Shown one piece after another: positions 27,207-37,403 of a DNA stretch of 57,262 bases; the stretch's first letter is position 1, and the number at the start of each line of letters is the position of its first letter. The position numbers and the translations under genes are program-made. Origin of the DNA: Dolichospermum circinale AWQC310F (GTDB taxonomy: Bacteria; Cyanobacteriota; Cyanobacteriia; Cyanobacteriales; Nostocaceae); the NCBI RefSeq assembly GCF_000426925.1, contig NZ_KE384666.1, forward strand, positions 40,586-97,847, written 5' to 3'. A model generated the notes under the pieces. It saw nothing but the letters and a program-made list of their open reading frames with translations. It was not told where the DNA came from and made no database searches.

Positions 27207-28159
27207 TGAAAATATTTGCACTAATACCCAAAAATTTTAACCTCAGCAAGAAACTAACTACCCTCATGCTTGCAATTTTTCTGGGGGGGATTATTTTTAG
27301 CGGTGTAATTTATTATAATATTCTGCTGGGAAATGCTGAAAATGAAATAAATACACAAGCTAATTTACTGATTTCAACTGTGGACGCTATTCGGAAATAT
27401 AACGCGGAGAGAGTGACTCCTTTATTAAAAAAGCAATCAGAAGAGAAAATGTTAATAGAGGCACTTCCTTCTGTTGCTGCGGCTAAAGTATTTGATATTT
27501 TTACCACTGTTTATAAAGATAAGTATGGTGAATATCGTTATAGAAATGCGATGATTAACCCGACAAATATCAAGGATAAAGCTGACGAAAATGAGATCAA
27601 GATTATCGAGAAATTAAGCCAACAATATAAACCAGGGGGAAAAAATATAGCTGAAGGTTATCGCACCATGAATGGGGAAAATAATCGTTATTTTTATACA
27701 GCCCGTCCTATCATAATTGAACAGAAACAAACTAGGTGCTTGAGTTGTCATACCAGTTTGGAAAAATCTCCCAAATCATTACAGGCTTTATATAAACAAG
27801 GTGTATATACTGGCAATAACGGATTTGGCTGGGACCGGGAGTTGGATAAAGTTATCGGCACTAAAATTATTTACGTCCCTGCTGATAAAGTTGATAAAAT
27901 TGCCAAGCAAAATTTTCTGATCATTCTAGGAACTTTTATGGCGATTTTTGCTATATCCATATCGTTAGTCAACCTCTGGCTGAAACAACATATTGTTAGA
28001 CCTCTTAATCAAATCACTCAAGTTGCAGAGGCCGTGAGTTTAGGCGACATGGATGCTAATTTTGAGAATGAATACAAGGATGAAATAGGTCGTTTAGCGG
28101 ACGCATTCAGGCGTGTAAAAACGACCTTAGAAATTGCCATAAAAAGGCCGCGTTCCTGA
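27206..28159 (+). CDS. membrane c-type heme sensor, DUF3365 (Tll0287-like) plus HAMP
   Basis: A 317-residue protein with two transmembrane helices (about 18-40 and 236-258). Between them lies a periplasmic DUF3365-type domain with one c-type heme site, CLSCH (178-182). After the second helix comes a HAMP domain (about 258-312), where the protein stops. Tll0287 is the structurally known relative: a PAS-like fold binding heme c. With HAMP but no kinase or cyclase, it must signal to another protein. The ATG overlaps the caspase stop codon (TAATG), so the obvious partner is the caspase. Redox or gas sensing is inference. Confidence 0.85.
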   Translation: MKIFALIPKNFNLSKKLTTLMLAIFLGGIIFSGVIYYNILLGNAENEINTQANLLISTVDAIRKYNAERVTPLLKKQSEEKMLIEALPSVAAAKVFDIFTTVYKDKYGEYRYRNAMINPTNIKDKADENEIKIIEKLSQQYKPGGKNIAEGYRTMNGENNRYFYTARPIIIEQKQTRCLSCHTSLEKSPKSLQALYKQGVYTGNNGFGWDRELDKVIGTKIIYVPADKVDKIAKQNFLIILGTFMAIFAISISLVNLWLKQHIVRPLNQITQVAEAVSLGDMDANFENEYKDEIGRLADAFRRVKTTLEIAIKRPRS

Positions 28160-28215
28160 ATAGTCGCGGATCTGGTAGCATCTAAGATATCTCTACAGAA
28201 GATCAGGAGTTGATT

Positions 28216-28467
28216 ATGCGATTAGCACCACTTTACCAACAAGACAGAGAACTGGCTAAACAAGAAGGATTACAAGAAGGACTGCAAAAAGAAAAACGTC
28301 TAATTATCCGTCAATTAAATCGTCGAATTGGGGAAATTGATTCATTATTAATTCAAAAAGTTCAAGAGTTAACTGTTGAAAAACTTGAAGAATTAGGAGA
28401 AGCTTTGTTAGATTTTACTTCAGTTACAGATTTAGAAACCTGGCTAGAACATAATTTCATTAATTAG
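28216..28467 (+). CDS. DUF4351 domain protein, probably the tail of a lost nuclease gene
   Basis: An 83-residue protein, MRLAPLYQQDRELAKQEG then a helical region with LNRRIGEIDSLL and LEELGEALLDFTSVTDLETWL. This is the DUF4351 tail normally found at the end of Rpn/PD-(D/E)XK-like putative transposase/nuclease proteins of about 250-300 residues. Here the catalytic part is absent. An AGGAG sits 6 bases before the ATG at 28216, so it could still be translated, as seen for other short DUF4351 genes. It follows the heme sensor by 56 bases but is unlikely to be part of that system. Confidence 0.65.
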   Translation: MRLAPLYQQDRELAKQEGLQEGLQKEKRLIIRQLNRRIGEIDSLLIQKVQELTVEKLEELGEALLDFTSVTDLETWLEHNFIN

Positions 28468-28540
28468 CTGCTGCATTGTATCTTAATGTTCGCTAATCTT
28501 TTGATTACAACAGTTAGAACATTGCTAAATCGTGGACGAA

Positions 28541-28580
28541 CTTCGCTCCCTCTGCGCCTCTGCGGCTCTGCGTGAAAAAA
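28541..28580. repeat. dispersed repeat CTCTGCGCCTCTGCG
   Basis: The segment CCTCTGCGCCTCTGCGGCTC and flanks upstream of leuS recur as the reverse complement (GCAGAGGCGCAGAGAG) at about 31226-31256, just after leuS. It is a known style of cyanobacterial spacer repeat. Confidence 0.65.
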
Positions 28581-28640
28581 AATTATATCTAAATTATGCC
28601 ACAATAGCGAAACTAGATCAAAGCATTAGGAGTTTTAATT

Positions 28641-31217
28641 GTGGAGTCCCCCCAAAAAACATCATACCAACCAGCCGCAATTGAGGAAAAATGGCAAAAA
28701 ACATGGTTAGAACTTGGCTTAGACAAAACGCCTCAAGAGCAAAATAAGCCAAAATTCTACGCGCTTTCCATGTTCCCTTATCCCTCCGGTAGCTTGCACA
28801 TGGGTCACGTCCGTAACTACACAATTACAGACGTAATTGCTCGCCTCAAACGAATGCAGGGGTATCGTGTATTACATCCAATGGGTTGGGATGCCTTCGG
28901 ACTGCCCGCAGAAAACGCCGCCATTGATAGAGGTGTACCCCCCGCCAAATGGACATATCAGAATATTACCCAAATGCGGCAACAATTACAACGTCTTGGT
29001 TTATCCTTAGATTGGGAATGTGAAGTTGCTACCTGTTCTCCTGATTACTACAAATGGACACAATGGATTTTTCTGCAATTTTTAGAAGCTGGTTTAGCTT
29101 ATCAAAGAGAAGCCGCAGTTAATTGGGATCCCATAGATCAAACTGTATTAGCAAATGAACAAGTTGATAATGAAGGACGTTCTTGGCGTAGTGGGGCAAT
29201 AGTAGAACGTAAATTACTGCGTCAATGGTTTTTCAAAATTACCGACTACGCCGAAGAATTATTAAATGATTTAGATAAACTCACAGGTTGGCCAGAACGA
29301 GTTAAATTAATGCAAGCCAACTGGATAGGAAAATCCACCGGTGCTTATTTAGAATTTCCGATTGTCGGCTTAGATGAAAAAATCGCCGTTTATACCACCC
29401 GTCCCGACACTGTTTATGGCGTGAGTTACGTCGTATTAGCCCCAGAACACCCCTTAACTCAAGTGGTGACAACTTCAGACCAAAAAGCAGCAGTAGCAGC
29501 CTTTATTAAGGAAGTCAGCAACCAAAGCGAGTTAGAACGGACTGCGGAAGACAAACCTAAACGGGGTATTCCTACGGGTGGTCAAGTTATTAACCCCTTT
29601 ACCGGGGAAGAAGTACCGATTTGGATTGCAGATTATGTACTTTATGAATATGGTACAGGTGCGGTAATGGGTGTACCAGCCCATGATGTGCGAGATTTCA
29701 AATTTGCAAAAGAACAGAATTTAGGGATTAAAGTGGTGATTGTTCCCGAAATTGGTGCAGAAGAAACTTTAAAATCAGCCTACACAGAAGCGGGAATTTT
29801 AGTTAATTCTGGTGACTTTAATGGGATAAATTCTATAGATGCAAAAAAAGCCATTATCGAATTTGCAGAACAACAAAACTTTGGTAAATTAAGAGTACAA
29901 TATCGCCTCAGAGATTGGTTGATTTCTCGACAACGTTATTGGGGCGCACCTATCCCTGTGATTCATTGTCCCGAATGTGGAATTGTCCCCGTACCAGAAA
30001 AAGATTTACCTGTACAATTACCAGAAGATATTGAATTAAGTGGCCGTGGTGGTTCACCTTTAGCACAATTAGAAAGTTGGGTAAATGTGCCTTGTCCAAG
30101 TTGCGGTACTCCTGCGAAACGGGAAACCGATACAATGGATACTTTTATTGATTCTTCTTGGTATTTTTTACGTTATTCTGATGCCAAAAATGAAGAAAAG
30201 ATTTTTGATTCTGGTAAAGTAAATGATTGGATGCCTGTAGATCAATATGTGGGGGGAATTGAACACGCAATTTTACATTTATTGTATTCGCGTTTCTTCA
30301 CTAAAGTATTGAGAGATAGAGGTTTATTTAACTTTGATGAACCATTTCAAAAGTTATTAACTCAGGGAATGGTACAGGGTTTAACCTACATGAACCCGAA
30401 AAAAGGTGGTAAAGATAAATGGATTCCTTCTCATTTAGTTGATGCTAATAATCCTGTAGATCCACAAACTGGAGAACCTTTACAACGTCTCTATGCTACC
30501 ATGTCCAAATCAAAAGGAAATGGTGTTGCACCGGAAGATGTGATTAATAAATATGGCATAGATACGGCGAGAATGTTCATTTTATTTAAAGCACCTCCTG
30601 AAAAAGATTTAGAATGGGATGAGGCTGATGTTGAGGGACAATTTAGATTTTTAAACCGTGTTTGGCGGTTGGTTACAGATTACGCTACAAGTAAAAAACA
30701 ACTGACAAATGACAACGGACAACTGACAAAAGCCGAAAAAGATTTACGTCGCTTCATTCATATTGCTATTCAAGCAATTACGGAAGATGTGCAGGATGAA
30801 TATCAATTTAATACTGCAATTTCGGAGTTGATGAAGTTAAGTAATGCGTTGACTGATGCTGATTGCAATAATTCGCCAATTTATGCGGAAGGTATTCAAA
30901 CTTTGGTGATTATGTTAGCACCTTTTGCACCACATATTGGTGATGAATTATGGCAATTACTAGGCAATAAAAATTCTGTCCATACCCAACCTTGGCCAAG
31001 TTTTGATCCTGCGGCTTTGATAGTTGATGAAATTACTTTGGTAATTCAAATTATGGGTAAAACTCGCGGTTCTATTCAAGTTCCTGCAAAAGCTGATAAG
31101 GCAGAGTTGGAGAAGTATGCGCGTGAGTCGGAGGTTGGACAACGGTATATTGAAGGGAAGGAAGTTAAGAAGGTGATTGTTGTTCCTGGTAAGTTGGTGA
31201 ATTTCGTTTTGGGTTAA
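28641..31217 (+). CDS. leuS: leucyl-tRNA synthetase
   Basis: Class I synthetase charging tRNA-Leu, 858 residues, the normal bacterial length. The HIGH-type motif is [12 protein letters not shown], the editing domain holds [20 protein letters not shown], the zinc-like segment has CPECG and CPSCG, and the KMSKS-type motif is TMSKSKGNG. It starts at GTG with AGGAG eight bases upstream. An odd tract, [13 protein letters not shown] (about 685-698), is encoded by DNA that looks like a heptanucleotide spacer repeat (30699-30730). It sits between the catalytic core and the anticodon-binding domain without breaking the frame. Confidence 0.98.
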   Translation: MESPQKTSYQPAAIEEKWQKTWLELGLDKTPQEQNKPKFYALSMFPYPSGSLHMGHVRNYTITDVIARLKRMQGYRVLHPMGWDAFGLPAENAAIDRGVPPAKWTYQNITQMRQQLQRLGLSLDWECEVATCSPDYYKWTQWIFLQFLEAGLAYQREAAVNWDPIDQTVLANEQVDNEGRSWRSGAIVERKLLRQWFFKITDYAEELLNDLDKLTGWPERVKLMQANWIGKSTGAYLEFPIVGLDEKIAVYTTRPDTVYGVSYVVLAPEHPLTQVVTTSDQKAAVAAFIKEVSNQSELERTAEDKPKRGIPTGGQVINPFTGEEVPIWIADYVLYEYGTGAVMGVPAHDVRDFKFAKEQNLGIKVVIVPEIGAEETLKSAYTEAGILVNSGDFNGINSIDAKKAIIEFAEQQNFGKLRVQYRLRDWLISRQRYWGAPIPVIHCPECGIVPVPEKDLPVQLPEDIELSGRGGSPLAQLESWVNVPCPSCGTPAKRETDTMDTFIDSSWYFLRYSDAKNEEKIFDSGKVNDWMPVDQYVGGIEHAILHLLYSRFFTKVLRDRGLFNFDEPFQKLLTQGMVQGLTYMNPKKGGKDKWIPSHLVDANNPVDPQTGEPLQRLYATMSKSKGNGVAPEDVINKYGIDTARMFILFKAPPEKDLEWDEADVEGQFRFLNRVWRLVTDYATSKKQLTNDNGQLTKAEKDLRRFIHIAIQAITEDVQDEYQFNTAISELMKLSNALTDADCNNSPIYAEGIQTLVIMLAPFAPHIGDELWQLLGNKNSVHTQPWPSFDPAALIVDEITLVIQIMGKTRGSIQVPAKADKAELEKYARESEVGQRYIEGKEVKKVIVVPGKLVNFVLG
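30699..30730 (+). repeat. STRR-like heptad tract inside leuS
   Basis: CAACTGACAAATGACAACGG and the following bases match the TGACAAC/TGACTAC heptads seen between genes at 55301-55360. Here they are read in frame as [10 protein letters not shown]. Confidence 0.65.
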
Positions 31218-31580
31218 TTTTTGTTTCTCGCAGAGACGCAGAGGCGCAGAGAGTTTGTAGGTTGGGTAGAACGAAGTTAAACCCAACCCAAGGGAGAGAA
31301 ATGGTTTTGTCAAGATTCAGAATCTTTGGCTAATGGTTGGCGTAAAGCACCAAAATAAAATTTTTAGCAAGCCAACACATTTATTATTACTGCTTGATGT
31401 TGGGTTTCCTGGCGTCAACCCAACTTACAATTTTAGAGGATTTTTTAAAAGTGGGAGGCTCTTGTCAGAAAGCTCACAAAGTATATGCTGGAATTTGTAG
31501 ATAACAGCACCTTGTGAGAAATCCGGGTCTAAGCCTGTGGCAAAATTTAGTAAAGTTGTCATACAATTATTATTCTCAAC
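31218..31580. other. 363-base spacer with dispersed repeats
   Basis: Contains an inverted copy of the CTCTGCG repeat (about 31226-31256), an inverted repeat GGTTGGGT (31260-31267) / ACCCAACC (31281-31288), and another GTTGGGTT (31399-31406) / AACCCAAC (31417-31424). No gene is seen; the valS promoter must lie in the last 150 bases. Confidence 0.6.
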
Positions 31581-34500
31581 ATGACTGTAACTATTCCTAA
31601 TCTCCCTAGTCTTTACGAAGCTTTCTCCACAGAAGTCAAATGGCAGAAGTTCTGGGAAGATAACCAGATTTACAAGGCCGACCCCAACCACAAAGGTGAA
31701 CCCTACTGTGTTGTTATCCCCCCACCTAATGTTACTGGTAGTTTGCACATGGGTCACGCTTTTGAAGGGGCTATCATTGACACCCTGGTGCGTTACCACC
31801 GCATGAAAGGACGCAATACCCTGTGGTTGCCGGGAACTGATCATGCTAGTATTGCAGTGCAAACGATTCTAGAAAAGCAACTCAAGGCGGAGGGGAAAAC
31901 TCGTCATGATTTGGGACGGGAAAAGTTCCTAGAACGGGCTTGGCAATGGAAGGCAGAATCTGGTGGGACAATTATTAATCAGTTAAAACGGTTAGGGGTA
32001 TCTGTAGACTGGACCAGGGAACGCTTTACTTTAGATGCGGGTTTATCACAGGCTGTTTTAGAAGCGTTTATTCGTCTCCATGAAGAGGGGTTAATTCACC
32101 GTAGTAACTATTTAGTCAATTGGTGTCCTGCTTCGGGTTCGGCTGTATCTGATTTGGAAGTAGAACCTAAAGAGGTAAATGGTAATTTATGGTACTTCCG
32201 TTATCCCCTCAGTGACGGTTCTGGTTTTCTGGAAGTGGCGACAACTCGCCCAGAAACAATGTTAGGTGATACGGGAGTGGCAGTTAACCCCAATGATGAT
32301 AGGTATAAACATCTGATTGGTAAGACCGTAACTTTACCGATTATGAACCGAGAAATCCCCATTATTGGTGATGAATTGGTGGACGCGACCTTTGGGACGG
32401 GTTGTGTTAAAGTGACTCCAGCCCATGACCCCAATGATTTTGAAATGGGTAAACGTCATGATTTACCGTTCATTAATATTATGAATAAGGACGGTACACT
32501 GAATGAAAATGCGGGGGATTTTCAAGGTCAAGACCGCTTTGTTGCTCGTAAAAACTTGGTCGCTAGGTTAGAAATTGAGGGCGTTTTAGTTAAAGTTGAA
32601 GAATATAAACATACAGTACCTTATAGCGATCGCGGTAAAGTCCCTGTTGAACCGCTCCTTTCTACCCAGTGGTTTGTCAAAATCCGCCCTCTGGCTGATA
32701 AAACCTTAGATTTCCTCGATACCCAAGATTCCCCGGAAATTGTCCCGCAACGTTGGACTAAAGTTTATCGTGATTGGTTAGTAAATCTACGTGACTGGTG
32801 TATTTCTCGTCAGTTGTGGTGGGGACATCAAATCCCCGCTTGGTATGCTATTAGCGAAACTGAAGGGGAAATTACTGATACAACTCCTTATTTTGTCGCC
32901 CGCAATGAAGCAGAAGCTTTAGAAAAGGCTAAAATCCAATTTGGGGAAGATGTCCAATTAATACAAGACCCCGATGTTTTAGATACGTGGTTTTCTTCGG
33001 GACTGTGGCCATTTTCAACTTTAGGTTGGCCGGAAGAAACGGAAGACCTAGCCACATATTACCCGACTACTACCCTAGTGACTGGTTTTGATATTATCTT
33101 TTTCTGGGTAGCAAGAATGACAATGATGGGTACATATTTTACTGGGAAAATGCCCTTTAAAACTGTGTATATTCATGGTTTAGTTCGGGATGAAAATAAT
33201 AAGAAAATGTCAAAATCTGCAAATAATGGCATTGACCCATTATTGTTGATTTCCAAATATGGAACGGACGCTTTACGGTACACTTTAATTAAAGAAGTTG
33301 CTGGTGCTGGTCAAGATATCCGTTTAGAATATGACCGGAAAAAAGATGAATCTGTTTCGGTAGAAGCTTCTCGCAATTTTGCCAATAAATTGTGGAATGC
33401 AGCCCGATTTGTAATGATGAATTTGGACGGACAAACTCCAGCCCAATTAGGTCAACCAGTTCCCACAGAATTAAGTGATAGGTGGATTATTTCTCGTTTT
33501 AACCAAGTTGTGAAACAAACAAATCATGACATTGATAATTATGGTTTAGGAGAAGCAGCAAAGGGACTTTATGAATTTATTTGGGGTGATTTCTGTGATT
33601 GGTATATTGAGTTAGTAAAATCCAGATTACAGAAAGATGCAGACCCTATATCTCGCAAAATTGCCCAACAAATTATCGCTTACATTTTAGAAGGGATTTT
33701 AAAATTATTACATCCCTTTATGCCTCATATTACTGAAGAAATCTGGCAAACTCTCACCCAACAACCTGCGGAAAATCCCCAATTTTTACCTTTACAATCC
33801 TATCCTGAACCCGATTATCATCTGATTGATTCAGCATTGGAAACCCAATTTGATTTATTAATTGACACAATTCGCACAATTCGCAATTTACGGGCAGAAG
33901 CAGATATTAAACCAGGGGTAAAAATTACTGCAAATTTGCAAACTGAAAGCGAAAATGAAAGGTTTATTCTCACTGCGGGACAGGCTTATATTCAAGATTT
34001 AGCCAAAGTCGAAACATTGACAATTGTTGATAATAATCCTGTTGTGATTCCCGCAGAAACTCCACAAGTTGAAGATAGTAAATATTGGGGTGGAATCACG
34101 ATCATTGCTGTAAGTATTCTTGGGTTTATCGCTTTGCGAGTAGCTTTATTTGTGGGAAATACGGCGTTAGATATTCCCATTTTTGGAACTAGTTTTGAAC
34201 TAATTGGTTTGGGTTATGTCGGTTGGTTTACTTTCCGTTATTTGGTTAATGCTGAAACAAGAAAGGAGTTATTTGCAAAATATTTTCCAGCTAGTGAAAC
34301 ACCAACTGAACCACAAGTTCTACCAACAGTAACCGAAAATGAAAAAGAAAATTCCATTGCGGGTGTTGTCGGTACTGTACAGGTAGTAATTCCCTTAAAA
34401 GGAGTTGTAGATATTGAAGTTGTACGAGCTAAATTGGAGAAAGCTTTGCAAAAAGCTGAAGCCGAAGCCCAATCTTTGACTGCTAGATTAAGCAATTCTA

Positions 34501-34610
34501 AATTTGTGGATAAAGCCCCCGCAGATGTCGTACAAAGCACTAGGGCTACTTTAGTAGCAGCCGAAAAACAAGCAGAAATTTTACGCATACGTCTGAAGAC
34601 GCTTTTGTAG
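31581..34610 (+). CDS. valS: valyl-tRNA synthetase with CAAD membrane domain
   Basis: Class I synthetase for tRNA-Val, 1009 residues. The HIGH motif is [14 protein letters not shown], editing-domain [15 protein letters not shown] is present, and the KMSKS motif is [12 protein letters not shown]. After the anticodon-binding domain an extra segment of about 100 residues (about 825-930) holds two hydrophobic helices ([22 protein letters not shown] and [17 protein letters not shown]). This is the CAAD domain known from cyanobacterial synthetases, which anchors them to thylakoid membranes. The usual C-terminal coiled-coil arm ([15 protein letters not shown] to the end) follows. CAAD is thus internal, between the anticodon domain and the arm. 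Confidence 0.97.
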   Translation: MTVTIPNLPSLYEAFSTEVKWQKFWEDNQIYKADPNHKGEPYCVVIPPPNVTGSLHMGHAFEGAIIDTLVRYHRMKGRNTLWLPGTDHASIAVQTILEKQLKAEGKTRHDLGREKFLERAWQWKAESGGTIINQLKRLGVSVDWTRERFTLDAGLSQAVLEAFIRLHEEGLIHRSNYLVNWCPASGSAVSDLEVEPKEVNGNLWYFRYPLSDGSGFLEVATTRPETMLGDTGVAVNPNDDRYKHLIGKTVTLPIMNREIPIIGDELVDATFGTGCVKVTPAHDPNDFEMGKRHDLPFINIMNKDGTLNENAGDFQGQDRFVARKNLVARLEIEGVLVKVEEYKHTVPYSDRGKVPVEPLLSTQWFVKIRPLADKTLDFLDTQDSPEIVPQRWTKVYRDWLVNLRDWCISRQLWWGHQIPAWYAISETEGEITDTTPYFVARNEAEALEKAKIQFGEDVQLIQDPDVLDTWFSSGLWPFSTLGWPEETEDLATYYPTTTLVTGFDIIFFWVARMTMMGTYFTGKMPFKTVYIHGLVRDENNKKMSKSANNGIDPLLLISKYGTDALRYTLIKEVAGAGQDIRLEYDRKKDESVSVEASRNFANKLWNAARFVMMNLDGQTPAQLGQPVPTELSDRWIISRFNQVVKQTNHDIDNYGLGEAAKGLYEFIWGDFCDWYIELVKSRLQKDADPISRKIAQQIIAYILEGILKLLHPFMPHITEEIWQTLTQQPAENPQFLPLQSYPEPDYHLIDSALETQFDLLIDTIRTIRNLRAEADIKPGVKITANLQTESENERFILTAGQAYIQDLAKVETLTIVDNNPVVIPAETPQVEDSKYWGGITIIAVSILGFIALRVALFVGNTALDIPIFGTSFELIGLGYVGWFTFRYLVNAETRKELFAKYFPASETPTEPQVLPTVTENEKENSIAGVVGTVQVVIPLKGVVDIEVVRAKLEKALQKAEAEAQSLTARLSNSKFVDKAPADVVQSTRATLVAAEKQAEILRIRLKTLL

Positions 34611-34686
34611 ATATCGTCTACGTAGCTTTGTCTAAGTATAATGGGTAATTGGTAATTATTCCTCATTCTAGAAGTGTCGGCGCTAT

Positions 34687-34714
34687 GTAGAGACGTTCCA
34701 TGGAACGTCTCTAC
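34687..34714. repeat. perfect 28-base palindrome GTAGAGACGTTCCA / TGGAACGTCTCTAC
   Basis: A fully self-complementary segment 76 bases after valS. It is followed by partial copies (ATCTCTACCACGG, about 34724-34736). It shares the GAGACG core with 3423-3456 and resembles 4510-4535. Confidence 0.8.
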
Positions 34715-34829
34715 CACGGAAACATCTCTACCACGGTCAACCTGACCTTCTGGGACGCACCTTCAAGAGTTTTCGGCATTTTTCTGAAAATAGATAATAT
34801 AAATAGAGGCATTATAGGGTTTAATAGGG

Positions 34830-35657
34830 ATGAGTTGGAAAGAAAAACTAGAACAATTACAAGCTTTATTTCAGGAAATTGACCAGGCTTTGATAGCCTA
34901 TTCTGGGGGAGTTGATAGTACATTAGTGGTTAAAATCGCTTATGATGTTTTAGGCGATCGCGCATTGGCTGTAACTGCGGTTTCTGCTTCTCTATTACCA
35001 GAAGAATTAGAAGACGCGAAAATTCAAGCCGCAACTATCGGAATAGCTCACAAAATTGTCCAAACTCAAGAAATGGACAATCCCAATTATACATCTAACC
35101 CCGTAAATCGTTGTTATTTTTGTAAAAGTGAATTACACGATACACTAAAACCCTTGGCTTTAGAATTAGGTTATCCTTATGTAGTAGATGGGGTAAATGC
35201 TGACGATTTACATGATTATCGTCCAGGAATCCAAGCTGCAAAAGAAAGAGGTGTAAGATCACCTTTAGCAGAAATTGGAGTGACTAAAGCCGAAGTTAGA
35301 CAAATTTCCCAACAAATAGGTTTACCTTGGTGGAATAAACCCGCCCAACCTTGTTTAAGTTCCCGCTTTCCCTACGGTGAAGAAATTACCATAGCCAAAT
35401 TACAGCGGGTAGGTAGAGCGGAAATTTATTTACGAAACCTGGGGTGGCAAAATTTACGGGTACGTTCGGAGGGTGATACAGCTAGAATTGAATTATCACC
35501 GGATAAAATTAAAGATTTTGTGACAACGACAGATTTACCAAGTCTAGTATCTGTATTTCAAAACTGGGGATTTATCTATGTAACTTTGGATTTAGAGGGT
35601 TATCGTAGTGGTAAACTAAATCAGGTCTTACCTCAAGTCACTTTGAGAAAATCATAA
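34830..35657 (+). CDS. larE: ATP-dependent sacrificial sulfur transferase LarE
   Basis: A 275-residue PP-loop enzyme. It has the ATP-binding motif SGGVDS at 25-30, a CYFCK segment (95-99) and Cys175 in QPCLSSRFPYGE. That Cys matches the sacrificial cysteine of Lactobacillus LarE, whose sulfur is given up to build the nickel-pincer cofactor of lactate racemase. LarB and LarC are not in the window, so the cofactor pathway cannot be confirmed here. The ATG start follows an untidy spacer holding a palindrome. Length is normal. Confidence 0.93.
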   Translation: MSWKEKLEQLQALFQEIDQALIAYSGGVDSTLVVKIAYDVLGDRALAVTAVSASLLPEELEDAKIQAATIGIAHKIVQTQEMDNPNYTSNPVNRCYFCKSELHDTLKPLALELGYPYVVDGVNADDLHDYRPGIQAAKERGVRSPLAEIGVTKAEVRQISQQIGLPWWNKPAQPCLSSRFPYGEEITIAKLQRVGRAEIYLRNLGWQNLRVRSEGDTARIELSPDKIKDFVTTTDLPSLVSVFQNWGFIYVTLDLEGYRSGKLNQVLPQVTLRKS

Positions 35658-35693
35658 TCTCATCTGTATAGCATTTAGATTGTATAATCTGAA

Positions 35694-37133
35694 TCAGTCT
35701 AATTCTTGGGGGGTGTGGGGCATCCCTGGCTGCCCTAGTGAATTATACCTGACAGTTGCATCCCTTTCGCTTTCATAATAGTGCAGTGTCACTTGCATGA
35801 AGAACGGATTTGCTTGTTTCTCTTGAGAATAATCAGACGGCTGTACGGGTGATGTTTCCAGATTACTGAAACTCAAGGTGAGGGAATTTTCTCCCATAGA
35901 GAGAAAAATGGGAGGAAGCGTAGTAGAGGTTAGGGTTGGGTTTTGGAAGCTCAAAGGTAATTGTGATACTACATTAGTTAATTCCAGAGGAAAAAAGGAG
36001 TCTAGTGGGGGAAAGAAAGATGGAAATTCTAAGCCCGGTTGTGTAGGCGTTGTTGGCTCGGTCGGACTGGTACTATTTGCAGATGTACTAATAATAATTT
36101 GCCGAACTTGACTCTCCGTTAGGTTAGGGTTAGCACTCAGCATGAGGGCAACAACACCGGCAATGTGAGGGGCTGCCATAGAAGTACCAGAGTAATTAGC
36201 ATACTGATTATTAGGTACTGTGGAGTAAATATCAACTCCTGGGGCGGTAATGTATGCGATTTCTTGAGAACCAGAACGGTTAGAAAAGTCCGCAAGGTTA
36301 TTATTTTGATCTACCGCACCTACAGCAATTCCTGAATTATAGGCATAGCGGGCAGGATAGGATGGTATTGATTCGCTATTATTGCCCGCTGCCATAACCA
36401 CAATTACACCTTTGCTGCTGGCATATTCGATGGCTGATTTCAGGGTATCGTTAGGAGAGTCTCCCCCTAGACTGAGATTAATGACTTTCGCGCCATTGTC
36501 AACTGCATAATAAATGCCTTTGGTGATGTTTGAGTAAGAACCTGAACCATTGGCATCTAGGACTTTAACTGACATAATTTGGGAATTATAGGCAATACCA
36601 GTAACGCCAATACCATTGTTTTCTGCGGCTATAGTTCCAGAAACATGAGTTCCATGGCCATTATTATCTAAAACATTGTTGTTGTTATTATCAAAATTCC
36701 AACCTCGAACATCGTCAATATAGCCGTTACCATCATCATCTATCCCATTACCTGCTATTTCTTTGGTATTGATCCAAATATTATTTTTTAAGTCTTCATG
36801 GTTGAAGTCTACGCCAGTGTCTATAACAGCTACAATAACCCCTTGTCCTGTATATCCCTTATTCCAGACCGTGGGAGCTTTGATCATATCTGCACTCCAG
36901 TTATTACCACCCAAGTTAGGAACATCTTCATAGGGACCATCACCAGCGGCTTTACTCACTGCTAATCCTGCATTCACTAATCCATAGCCATTATTTGAGT
37001 TATAATTACTAGAATAACTACGACTGCCAAAAATCGTAGAATCAGTGGGATTTTCAAAGGCATTAGTTTGGGAAATAGCTGTATATTTGATTTCGTTTTC
37101 AGATAGAAGCTTTTGAGAAATATCAAATGACAT
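35694..37133 (-). CDS. S8 family subtilisin-like serine protease
   Basis: A 479-residue subtilase with a complete catalytic triad: Asp105 in AVIDTGVDFNHEDL, His160 in NGHGTHVSGTIA and Ser318 in YSGTSMAAPHIAG. The oxyanion Asn lies in AAGNNSES. Acidic stretches (IDDDGNGYIDD and NNNNV) suggest calcium sites. No signal peptide is visible, and the N-terminal 95 residues do not form a recognised pro-domain. The C-terminal 125 residues are Pro/Thr/Ser-rich and end without a known sorting motif. It lies in the same orientation as the phosphatase gene, 270 bases away, with a tandem repeat between them. Confidence 0.93.
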   Translation of the reverse strand: MSFDISQKLLSENEIKYTAISQTNAFENPTDSTIFGSRSYSSNYNSNNGYGLVNAGLAVSKAAGDGPYEDVPNLGGNNWSADMIKAPTVWNKGYTGQGVIVAVIDTGVDFNHEDLKNNIWINTKEIAGNGIDDDGNGYIDDVRGWNFDNNNNNVLDNNGHGTHVSGTIAAENNGIGVTGIAYNSQIMSVKVLDANGSGSYSNITKGIYYAVDNGAKVINLSLGGDSPNDTLKSAIEYASSKGVIVVMAAGNNSESIPSYPARYAYNSGIAVGAVDQNNNLADFSNRSGSQEIAYITAPGVDIYSTVPNNQYANYSGTSMAAPHIAGVVALMLSANPNLTESQVRQIIISTSANSTSPTEPTTPTQPGLEFPSFFPPLDSFFPLELTNVVSQLPLSFQNPTLTSTTLPPIFLSMGENSLTLSFSNLETSPVQPSDYSQEKQANPFFMQVTLHYYESERDATVRYNSLGQPGMPHTPQELD

Positions 37134-37350
37134 AAGTGTTTAATCCCTGAAAATAGCAATATTTTCTTTGACAAGGTAATTTTGTCAAAATCTACAAATA
37201 CAAGAATTTCAAATTGCCTAAGTTTCCCCTCATTTAATTAATACTATGAATTATTGATCTAAAAAGATGATTTAATTACAATTTGCATATTATTTAATAA
37301 CTAGTTTTGATGATAAAAATAAATTGAGATTTGATGACATACAAATCATT

Positions 37351-37395
37351 TAAAAACTAATCTAAAAACTAATCTAAAAACTAATCTAAAAACTA
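37351..37395. repeat. 12-bp tandem repeat TAAAAACTAATC
   Basis: Three full copies and a partial fourth, between the protease gene and the 3' end of the phosphatase gene. Confidence 0.85.
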
Positions 37396-37403
37396 TTTTT
37401 TCC

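Noticed and set aside
34700-34923. Short frames on both strands before larE
   Set aside because: They overlap a perfect palindrome and the start of larE; no protein signal.
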